Shown piece by piece: positions 18,253 to 25,919 of a DNA stretch of 64,000 bases; position 1 is the first letter of the stretch, and every line of letters begins with the position of its first letter. The position numbers and the translations under genes were made by a program. Below the pieces are notes generated by a model that saw nothing but the letters and a program-made list of their open reading frames with translations, searched no databases and was not told the DNA's origin. Source of the DNA: Flavobacterium sp. 9 (GTDB lineage Bacteria; Bacteroidota; Bacteroidia; Flavobacteriales; Flavobacteriaceae); assembly GCF_002754195.1 (NCBI RefSeq), contig NZ_PEEU01000001.1, positions 744,001 through 808,000 of the forward strand. The letters are read 5' to 3'.

Positions 18253-18328
18253 TTTTCAAAAATATTAATGCAGAATTCTTACCGCATATAATTTTCCCCT
18301 AGTGGAGCACACATACTTTAATAAAATA

Positions 18329-18372
18329 AAAAAAACAGTAGAAAGCATAGCTTTCTACTGTTTTTTTTTTAA
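18329..18372 (+). terminator. rho-independent terminator after gldJ-like gene
   Basis: A perfect 11-bp stem (CAGTAGAAAGC at 18336-18346 and GCTTTCTACTG at 18350-18360) with a 3-base loop is followed by a run of T and preceded by a run of A. It lies about 80 bases after the gldJ-like stop and may act in both directions. Confidence 0.9.
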
Positions 18373-18556
18373 TCTATCTCTCCCTATCCTCCACACGAAC
18401 TAAAAAATCAACCATATTCTGTTTGGTAATTACACTCGAAAAACCAAACTATACAAGACAATACCTACATATCTAACTGGTACTGAAAAAACATAAACCA
18501 AATTTCAACTAATCAAAAATTCTTCTATAAATAAATTTGCTCCAAAAAATAAAGAA

Positions 18557-18622
18557 AGACCTTATTGCCATGATTTTAAGTCTTAATACACTCCAAAAAA
18601 ACCATATGACACTATAATTTTG
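18557..18622 (+). promoter_or_regulatory. shared promoter/operator block, copy E (AraC pair)
   Basis: On the plus strand the block is AGACCTTA (18557-18564), 15 bases, GTCTTAAT (18580-18587), 27 bases, TAATTTTG (18615-18622). It matches the other four copies except that the second spacer is one base shorter. It precedes the regulator genes that start at 18747, which suggests the regulators control their own operon. Confidence 0.68.
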
Positions 18623-18746
18623 TCTTTTAAAAACCACTTACCTCCTATATTAATAACAAGCTAACAAACAGCTCATTAATAAATACTTTTAAAACTTCCA
18701 AAAGTAAATCTTCAAATAGAACAGTTTTATAATTAAATCAATATCT

Positions 18747-19727
18747 ATGAAAAAAATACAGCTTCATTATGGCGCTGATCTAGACTGGGTCGAACCATTT
18801 GTTAAAAAATTTAAAGGAAAAGTAGATGGAAATTTCATAATACTTCCAGAAGAAATTCATACTGGCAGCAGATATTTTTTAGATTGTGGACAAGGTGTCA
18901 TTGCCTTATATATAGATGTGAAATACAATTGTGATTTACAAATAATTCAAAAAAATTTAAAACATGATTTTGTCGGATTGTACTACCACTTATCTGTAGA
19001 TCCTACCAGACTTTCTTTCGGCGATATCTCAACTTCAATGGGATCTTGGACATACAATTTATCATTAATTGACAGCTCTTTAGACCATACATTTGAAGTT
19101 AAAAAAGATGACGAAATTTTTATCTTTTGCATATTTGTTAAAAAAGAAATTATAAAATCATATGCCCAAAATAATAATTTCTCAAGCAAAACTATTGAAG
19201 CAATAATGAATCCATCTAAAAACACCTTTATTAGATGGGATAGAATGTGTCATGAAAGCATACACATATTAGACGACCTGCGCAAATTACAAGTTGGAGA
19301 AGTATTGTTTGACCTTAATATGATTGGCAGTGCACATATGCTTATTTCTAATTATCTAACTAAAATATCAGAAAACAATATCATCATACAACAAGTTAAT
19401 CAAGATGACTTATCAAATATTATATCCGCTCAACAGTTTTTACTGAAAAACTTGAACAATCATTTTCCTGGTATAAAATTAATAGCAGCAAAATTTAATA
19501 TGTCAGAATCTAAATTTAAAATTTTATTTAAAAAAATTACCGGTAACACTGCAAATGCCTTTTTTCTAGATAACAAACTCATCAAAGCCAAAGAACTTCT
19601 GGAAGAAAACCAACTTTCCGTTACTGAAATTTCCAAAACATTCAGTTTTGGAGACACAGCTTACTTTTCTTCAAAATTCAGAAAAAAATTCGGAATACTA
19701 CCTAAAACATATACTCAACAATTATGA
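18747..19727 (+). CDS. AraC-family transcriptional regulator 1
   Basis: A 326-residue DNA-binding protein without signal peptide or membrane segment. The N-terminal 220 residues form a sensory or dimerisation region of no recognised family. The C-terminal 100 residues are an AraC-type double helix-turn-helix: HFPGIKLIAAKFNMSESKFK for the first motif, VTEISKTFSFGDTAYFSSKF for the second, and the typical ending FGILPKTYTQQL. Its stop overlaps the start of the next gene (ATGA), so the two are translationally coupled. The neighbourhood suggests control of the surface-protein genes nearby, and a copy of their promoter block precedes this gene. The ligand is unknown. Confidence 0.85.
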   Translation: MKKIQLHYGADLDWVEPFVKKFKGKVDGNFIILPEEIHTGSRYFLDCGQGVIALYIDVKYNCDLQIIQKNLKHDFVGLYYHLSVDPTRLSFGDISTSMGSWTYNLSLIDSSLDHTFEVKKDDEIFIFCIFVKKEIIKSYAQNNNFSSKTIEAIMNPSKNTFIRWDRMCHESIHILDDLRKLQVGEVLFDLNMIGSAHMLISNYLTKISENNIIIQQVNQDDLSNIISAQQFLLKNLNNHFPGIKLIAAKFNMSESKFKILFKKITGNTANAFFLDNKLIKAKELLEENQLSVTEISKTFSFGDTAYFSSKFRKKFGILPKTYTQQL

Positions 19728-20707
19728 TTGAAATAAATCATTTTTATTCACTAGCACCACAATGGCTACATTGGCCAGCTCAACAATTGGGTGCAAAACT
19801 AATTAATGAAAAAATAACCATATTCCCAGATGATATAGGATTGGGAGTACATTATTTTACACCTGTAATACCGGGAATATCGGTAATATTTTTGGATGCT
19901 ACCTTTAGAACTGAAATCGTAATAAAGAGACTTAAATCAGACGACAATCTCTATATTTTACATTTTGACATGAGTAATGAAATTAATGAAATCACAATAA
20001 ACAATGAAAATTACCCTATAAATGAGCATCAATTCGATTCGGGGCTCTTTGTATTACACACAAGTGTTGAAAATTCATTTAAACCAAAAGTAGGACAAAG
20101 AATATTTGCCCTACGTTTACTTATTGATGCAAAATTACTAGAAGATTACATTTCCCGTAAAGATAACAAATTAAAAAATATAAAGAAAAATATCCTATTC
20201 TATAAATATATCAATAGCAATATTAAAATACTCATTAATAGCCTAAAAGAAAAACCCATATTTGATCTTGAATTTGATTCTTATTTAAAAGGTATATCTT
20301 TAAAAATATTAGCCAATTTTATAACAACCTATACCAATCCCACAAAAAATGATATCACAAAAATTGAAATTGAGGCCATTAGCAAAACAAGAGACTATTT
20401 ATTAAATAATCTATACGACCAATTCCCTTCAATAGTTTTTCTCTCAAAAACAGCAACAATGTCTATCACCAAATATAAAGTATTATTTAAAAAACATTAT
20501 AATATTTCTCCGAATCAATTTTTTATACGAGAAAAATTAATACTTGCAAAACAATTACTAATTAGTGGCGAGTTTTCATCACAAATACAAATAATGAGAT
20601 TACTAAATTATTCAAATAAAAAATATTTCAACAAAATATATCAGAATCATTTCGGAACCAAACCTTCAGCAGATTTTATTAAAAACACAAACAATTTAAA
20701 TCTTTAG
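19724..20707 (+). CDS. AraC-family transcriptional regulator 2
   Basis: A 327-residue paralogue of the preceding regulator, overlapping it by four bases. The N-terminal regions align by pattern (an early aromatic 'W.EP/LHWPAQ' segment, then ILP/IFPDDI). The C-terminal AraC domain is more diverged: QFPSIVFLSKTATMSITKYK and the second motif IQIMRLLNYSNKKYFNKIY, ending FGTKPSADFI. The second helix-turn-helix lacks the usual small residues, so its DNA binding may be altered, and it could act as a heteropartner of regulator 1. Both proteins probably bind the shared promoter block as a hetero- or homodimer; this is inference. Confidence 0.78.
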   Translation: MIEINHFYSLAPQWLHWPAQQLGAKLINEKITIFPDDIGLGVHYFTPVIPGISVIFLDATFRTEIVIKRLKSDDNLYILHFDMSNEINEITINNENYPINEHQFDSGLFVLHTSVENSFKPKVGQRIFALRLLIDAKLLEDYISRKDNKLKNIKKNILFYKYINSNIKILINSLKEKPIFDLEFDSYLKGISLKILANFITTYTNPTKNDITKIEIEAISKTRDYLLNNLYDQFPSIVFLSKTATMSITKYKVLFKKHYNISPNQFFIREKLILAKQLLISGEFSSQIQIMRLLNYSNKKYFNKIYQNHFGTKPSADFIKNTNNLNL

Positions 20708-20877
20708 ATTCTTTAAAAAATTGATTATTATATTAAGATATTAGCCAAATAACATGAAAAATAAATTTTAAAAAAACTCATATATAATTCTGTATTCTCA
20801 TAAAAAATTTACAGCAATAAAGCTTACATGACTTAAAATCACAATATATCATCTGTTCACAACTAAAAGATTAAGTA

Positions 20878-20907
20878 AAAAAATCCATTTCTAAAAATGG
20901 ATTTTTT
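20878..20907 (+). terminator. terminator of the AraC pair
   Basis: A 13-bp inverted repeat (AAAAAATCCATTT and AAATGGATTTTTT) with a short loop lies about 170 bases after the second regulator and ends in a T run. It fits a rho-independent terminator. Confidence 0.75.
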
Positions 20908-21344
20908 GTATTGGAAATAATGACTCTATTAAAAGCTTACACTTTACACCTGCTAAAGAAATATGAATTTGAGAAAAACAAAATACAATACAACCCCACG
21001 CATCTTATTTTTTTGATTTATTAAAGACCTGAAAAATTCAAATGTCTTAACTAGAATTTTCACCATATACAACACCTACACCTATCACACGCTAAAAACC
21101 AAAATAACTTCTAAAGTAATACTAAATCACATTACTCTTTCTATAATACTTTTTTTAAAACAAAAAACACCAAAATAAAAAATACCTTAACACCTTAAAC
21201 TCATAATAAATTTTAGAAGAAAATAAAACAATTTTCTTTAAAATACCCGAAGAAATTAAACAAAAACATACTTCTTAGTATGACATTGTCTTTAAATTAC
21301 ATTACAAACCATATTAATTTTCAATTTAGAGCTGAACTCGGAGT
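20908..21344. other. intergenic region without a visible gene
   Basis: AT-rich sequence between convergent units. I see no ORF and no further clear regulatory structure. Confidence 0.4.
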
Positions 21345-22082
21345 TTAATAATAAATTTTTTTTACTCGATCAAATTTTCCATCTTCCATAATTTTTATTT
21401 CTACCGGATAGCCATTTCCATTATAAGAATAAATATTTTTACACACACTTGTACCCTTTTCAGAAACACGGCTTACACTCACTATGTTATTCCCCATAGC
21501 TTCATAATCCAATAACAGATCAAAACCTAAAACATTTTTAAAAATTGCATACTTATCATCAAATTTAATAATGGAGAACTTTTTGTCTCCCATGAAAGTT
21601 TTTTCCTTTTTTATTAAATTTCCGGTTTTAAATGTAAATTTCCCTCTTGAACCTTCATCAAATATTGTACCTGTAAAAACATTAATTCGACATTCTGTAT
21701 ATGATACAGTTCCATCAATATTATATATATATTCCCTCTTATAATGGTATTCATTTCCCAAAATTTTAATCAATGATGAAATTAACATTTTACCACTATA
21801 AGTAAATTCCATTGTCAAATCTATTACCCCTCCCGCAACAATTTCTTCTATTTTTGAAATGACATTTCCAGAATAAGTATATTTTGTCATAAAACCATTT
21901 TCCTCACATACTTTTCTAATTATTCTATTTCCACTATAAGTAATATTAAAATTTTTTAAATCTTCATCATTGTACTTATCAACAATTTTCTTTGGTAAAT
22001 TTGACTGCAAAACTTTTCTCGAATTAGAATTAAACACCAATAAACAAACAAAACTATTAAATAGATTAATTAAATTTCTCAC
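21345..22082 (-). CDS. hypothetical protein with YD-like TYSGN repeats
   Basis: A 245-residue protein I do not recognise. It has a short hydrophobic N-terminus (LINLFNSFVCLLVFNS) that may be an export signal or anchor. The body has recurring short beta motifs such as ITYSGNRI, YTYSGNVI, FTYSGKML and YSYNGNGYPVEI, spaced by 25-45 residues. These resemble the YD/RHS-like strand repeats of secreted Bacteroidota proteins, so an extracellular beta-solenoid is possible. No catalytic residues stand out. It is a single gene, with a small ORF 100 bases upstream on the same strand. Confidence 0.6.
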   Translation of the reverse strand: MRNLINLFNSFVCLLVFNSNSRKVLQSNLPKKIVDKYNDEDLKNFNITYSGNRIIRKVCEENGFMTKYTYSGNVISKIEEIVAGGVIDLTMEFTYSGKMLISSLIKILGNEYHYKREYIYNIDGTVSYTECRINVFTGTIFDEGSRGKFTFKTGNLIKKEKTFMGDKKFSIIKFDDKYAIFKNVLGFDLLLDYEAMGNNIVSVSRVSEKGTSVCKNIYSYNGNGYPVEIKIMEDGKFDRVKKIYY

Positions 22083-22181
22083 GATTTTTATTTTAAATTA
22101 ATTGATAAATTTAAATTCATATAGCTTTAAAATCAAAAAAACAAGCCATAAAAACATAATCTTACGTTTTTTTTATCGGCT

Positions 22182-22409
22182 TTAATTACCAGTGTCAGAA
22201 TAGAGTATCTGCCAATATAGATCTTTTAAAGCCGTGCAATCGATATTTTGTTCACTATCCATTGCTTCCACACCCTCACATATACCCTGGAGGTTATTCA
22301 ATTTTTCACTTCCTAATACTTCCTTACCTCCTAAAATCCTCCTCTTATAATAAATCTCCAATTTAGTTATTATGTTTCTAAACAATAAATAATTCGACTC
22401 CATAAGCAA
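22182..22409 (-). CDS. small hypothetical protein
   Basis: A 75-residue reading frame with a helical, charged start (NIITKLEIYYKRRILGG) and an acidic second half with two cysteines. It lies 100 bases upstream of the YD-like gene on the same strand and could be co-transcribed. No family is recognised, and it may not be a real gene. Confidence 0.35.
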   Translation of the reverse strand: MLMESNYLLFRNIITKLEIYYKRRILGGKEVLGSEKLNNLQGICEGVEAMDSEQNIDCTALKDLYWQILYSDTGN

Positions 22410-23560
22410 TTTTTATTTGTATAATGAATACGCATTTATATCTAATTAATGACTATCCCAAATCAACACATTGAAAGAACGATCAACATCTTAACTTGCC
22501 ATTTTAGCTAAATATAAATTTACACTTTAAGTAAATTTATATTTTTTGCAGTACACCAATTAAAATTTAAAATTAAATCAAAAACAATAAAATTTAATAT
22601 TCAATAAGACATATAAACACTGTAATAGATTTGACCTGCAGTTAAACTTATCTCATAAAAACAAAGAAAAATCTTTCATTTTATTTTTTTAGTAAAAAAA
22701 TACCCGTATAATAACGGATATTCTTTTTCCAAAAACAAAAATCTAAACAACAGATAATCAACCTACTCTCTTATTTAAATAACTACACAAATTTAAAGCA
22801 ACTATACTCCATAAAAGGAACCCAAAAGCCTTAAAATTAAAACAATAATACATATTACACAGATAACAAAACTTACTTTGACAAAACACGCCTCTTTGAC
22901 ATAAAATAATTTTTTATTCCAAACCTAAATTTAGTTTTCAATTACTCACAAATTCTAATTCAAAAAAAAATATTAAAATTGAAACAGTTTTATTGTGGAA
23001 TAAGCATATATTAGAAAATTGCCCTCTTCAAGCATCCATAATCTCTATAATAACTTCATCCGACGCAGTCAAAATTTCAAAAACCCACTTTTAAAAATGT
23101 AAATTTCATTTAATTTCCCTTCTTCTTTTTTCCCTTGTGCATTTTACAACATAACTTTTGATATCAAAAAAAACCGCTTGCTTATATTGAAACCTCGAAA
23201 ATATAAGTGCAGTTTTCTAATTTTAAAAAACTTATTACTAGTAGCAACTTTCATAATCTTGCAGTGTAATATATTTAGTAATTCTAACAAAACATTTTCT
23301 GCTATTATTAATTTATTAATAGTACTAACTAACACTAATTCTTTTATCAACAGAATATTAAACATTAAAAAGCAAAACCAGCATTTTAATTCACAAAAGT
23401 ATTTTCAATTTGAAAATTATCCTCGATTCAATTGTATATTTAATTAGATATCTCACAAATAGCAATTTAATTTCTCCTGATAATATCATACCTAATATTA
23501 TTTAATAAGAATTGCGAATAAACACTCAAATAAACCAGTAAGACATAAAATCAAGAAAAC
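22410..23560. other. 1.15-kb gene-poor AT-rich stretch
   Basis: Short open frames occur on both strands, but none has a family pattern, a plausible start context or conserved neighbours. I see no RNA structure strong enough to call. Confidence 0.4.
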
Positions 23561-23598
23561 AGTTACAGGAAAAAATCCCGTAACTGCTTTTAAAAAAA
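23561..23598 (-). terminator. probable terminator of the OmpA-family gene
   Basis: On the minus strand, GCAGTTACGGGATTTTTTCC pairs with the following GTAACTG, and T-rich sequence follows. It lies about 60 bases after the OmpA-family stop. An unbroken run of 23 A (23630-23652) separates the two. Confidence 0.55.
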
Positions 23599-23629
23599 TA
23601 AATTTAATTTTATTTCTCTCTCTTATCTC

Positions 23630-23652
23630 AAAAAAAAAAAAAAAAAAAAAAA
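23630..23652. repeat. poly-A/T homopolymer of 23 bases
   Basis: A run of 23 A on the plus strand directly abuts the stop codon of the OmpA-family gene. On the coding strand it is a poly-T tract starting with the first untranslated base. It is prone to length change and to sequencing error. Confidence 0.85.
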
Positions 23653-24789
23653 TTACTTCACTCTAAAAGTGACTCTCCTAGCCAATCTTCTTGCTTCTTG
23701 TGAATTTTTCTCTATAGATAAATCTGCCCCTTCTGGAACCACATTTAATTGTGAAGATGGAATACCTGCCTTTTCTAAAATGACTTTAACATTTTTAGCC
23801 CTTTGATTTGATAATTTATTATTATACACTGAATTACCAATCTGATCAGCAAAACCAATAATATCAAGGGAAGCTGATGGATTTTTTCTTAAATAGTTCA
23901 AAACAACATCAATTGCAGCAGTAGAATTTTTGATTGGAGTAGATTTATTAAAATCAAAGTAAACACTATAATATTTTTCATTAATCAATTCTTTGATAAT
24001 ATCTTTATCATTTACAATCGTAGTTGTAGTTGGTTTTTCTACAATTATTTGTTTTTCAGGAATCTTTGATACCAAGGCCTCAAGCTCAGCAATTTTACTC
24101 TCTAATGGAGAAAGATCTACCTCTTGTGAGATTACTACCCAATCAGCATGTTTTTTATTTTTACCTAAATAAACATTTAATCCTAAAGTTCCGTTAAACA
24201 ATACTCCTGAAAAACCTCTACTTTCCGTAAGACCTGCTCCGTCAAAATTGCGATCTTGAAAAGCATTAACAATAGTAGACAAATCACCGGTTATCGCAAC
24301 ACGATCAGATAATCTAACCTGACCTGTAAAACCTGCTATTAAGTTACCCATTCTATCCTTAACATGTAGCTCTTTATTTTCCAACTGCGCAACACCAAAG
24401 CCCGCATGACCCAATATCCCAAGAGTCTTAGTCCAGGTTTCGAAATTCATAATTCTTCCTAAATTGGCCACCCCTTGTAAGTCCGCTCTGTAGTATTTAG
24501 AATCAAAGTCAATTGATGTATCTCTGCCAGTAAAGCTATTATAACCAAAATCAGCCTTTAAACCAAATTTGTTATTCATCATATATCTAACACCTAAATC
24601 AACGGTATATGGACTGATTCTTTCCATAGAATATTTAGCAGTAATTGTTTGCTGTGGCTTATTAAAACCACCAGCTGCCTCTACAGACCACTTATTATAA
24701 TTATTAATATTATTTTTTTCTTTTTCTATTTGTGCCTGCATTTTAAGTAGTCCCAGAGAAAACATAAGGATTAGTACAATTTTTTTCAT
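23653..24789 (-). CDS. OmpA-family outer-membrane protein
   Basis: A 378-residue protein with a signal peptide (MKKIVLILMFSLGLLKMQAQ). An eight-strand-type N-terminal barrel covers about 30-205 (KWSVEAAGGFNKPQQ, DLGVRYMMNNKFGLKADFGYN). A short coiled linker follows (LSPLESKIAELEALVSKI), then a C-terminal OmpA domain of about 110 residues (YYSVYFDFNKSTPI, LDIIGFADQIGNSVYN, LSNQRAKNVKVIL, ARRVTFRV). It anchors the outer membrane to peptidoglycan. The conserved aspartate and arginine used for diaminopimelate binding are present. It stands alone, with no copy of the shared promoter block upstream. Confidence 0.9.
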   Translation of the reverse strand: MKKIVLILMFSLGLLKMQAQIEKEKNNINNYNKWSVEAAGGFNKPQQTITAKYSMERISPYTVDLGVRYMMNNKFGLKADFGYNSFTGRDTSIDFDSKYYRADLQGVANLGRIMNFETWTKTLGILGHAGFGVAQLENKELHVKDRMGNLIAGFTGQVRLSDRVAITGDLSTIVNAFQDRNFDGAGLTESRGFSGVLFNGTLGLNVYLGKNKKHADWVVISQEVDLSPLESKIAELEALVSKIPEKQIIVEKPTTTTIVNDKDIIKELINEKYYSVYFDFNKSTPIKNSTAAIDVVLNYLRKNPSASLDIIGFADQIGNSVYNNKLSNQRAKNVKVILEKAGIPSSQLNVVPEGADLSIEKNSQEARRLARRVTFRVK

Positions 24790-25551
24790 AGCAATTTATT
24801 AAGATTAAATTTTCTACAAAAAAACAATTTAACAACACAAACTACCGGCTCTTTAAGGTCATAAATACCTAACATTAGGATTTAATTAAAGCCTTTTAAA
24901 AATTCAAAAATCCCTTTCCTTATCCGTTTTATTTTTTTACTAAAAATATCATTAATATTAAAGAGTAGATAAATCAAATTTAGAATACTAATTGCAATAT
25001 TTTACAAAAAAATCTTACAATATTTTTTATTGCTTATTTTAAGAACCAATGAAAGCGCTTATTTAATTTTCGTCAAAACTCTCTTTTTTAATATAAATTG
25101 GGTATTCCAGAGCAAACTTTCACCGGAATAATCAATAAATCTCAAAACATAAATTTTACACTTATATACATCAGGGTCTAAAAAAGGAACTTTAATTAAA
25201 TCTTAACTACATATAAATTTAATTGAAAATAGTTTTCACAATCAGATATACGTACGCTATAAGCCCTTTCTTAATTTTTCAAGGGAAGCGGAAAACCTTA
25301 TAGAATACGATTGTTACTAAGAGATACAATGGAAATTATTTAAAAAAAAACAGCAACAAAAAAGTTTTTGCCACTGTTTAATATTTAATTTTATGTAATA
25401 ATCCGTATCGCTTTTTCAGGACCAGACAAAATAGAGAATCAAATTAAAAACCAATCTTTTTTATTTCCACTATTTACATTTTAAGTCTTTTTTTGTTTGA
25501 TTCATTTTTAGCATACTCCATTATTCTTTTTGTTAATAGCACTTGACAACA
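24790..25551. other. intergenic region, weak hairpin only
   Basis: There is no convincing gene. An imperfect hairpin at about 25345-25375 (AACAGCAACAAAAAAG and TTTTTGCCACTGTTT) could end transcripts of the lipoprotein gene on the minus strand. Confidence 0.35.
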
Positions 25552-25916
25552 TTATTTTATAACAATTACTTGTGGTGGTAAATTTTGTCTATCTTTTTTA
25601 TACGAGTAAATCATTCCATCTTTATTTAAATAAACATATATATAGTCCCAGTAACATGGTCCGGCTATGCTAGACGCCCCCCCCTGTGCGCATTAATGAA
25701 AACTTGTTCTCCATAAATAAGTATTTCCCCTTGCTCGCCATGAACAACTGTACGTATTGGTGATCCCCAACACTTAATAATATTACTTTTAGTCTTTCCG
25801 ATCAATTTATCTCCAATTTTTGCTGAACTTAAGCATGCAGAGCAAAGTAAAATACAAGCTAGTAAAATAATTTTTTTTATTTCTAGTACGTTTCTGAGTA
25901 ATCTCTTCAATTCCAT
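25552..25916 (-). pseudogene. small lipoprotein gene frameshifted at a poly-G tract
   Basis: The first 83 codons read a lipoprotein: signal IIKKIILLACILLCSACLSS-like with a lipobox cysteine, then KIGDKLIGKTKSNIIKCWGSP and GEILIYGEQVF. This resembles short SmpA/BamE-like 'KT..I...WG.P' lipoproteins. The frame stops just after a run of eight G (25677-25684 as C on the plus strand). Adding one base there opens the other frame, which continues through GPCYWDYIYVYLNKDGMIY and stops at 25552. That gives a full-length product of about 120 residues, so the break looks like a single-base slip. It begins just after the stop of the large upstream gene, in the same operon. Confidence 0.7.
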
Positions 25917-25919
25917 TTA

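Noticed and set aside
23144..23447. Overlapping open frames on both strands in the 1.15-kb gene-poor stretch
   Set aside because: They overlap each other, lack recognisable motifs and have codon content explained by base composition.
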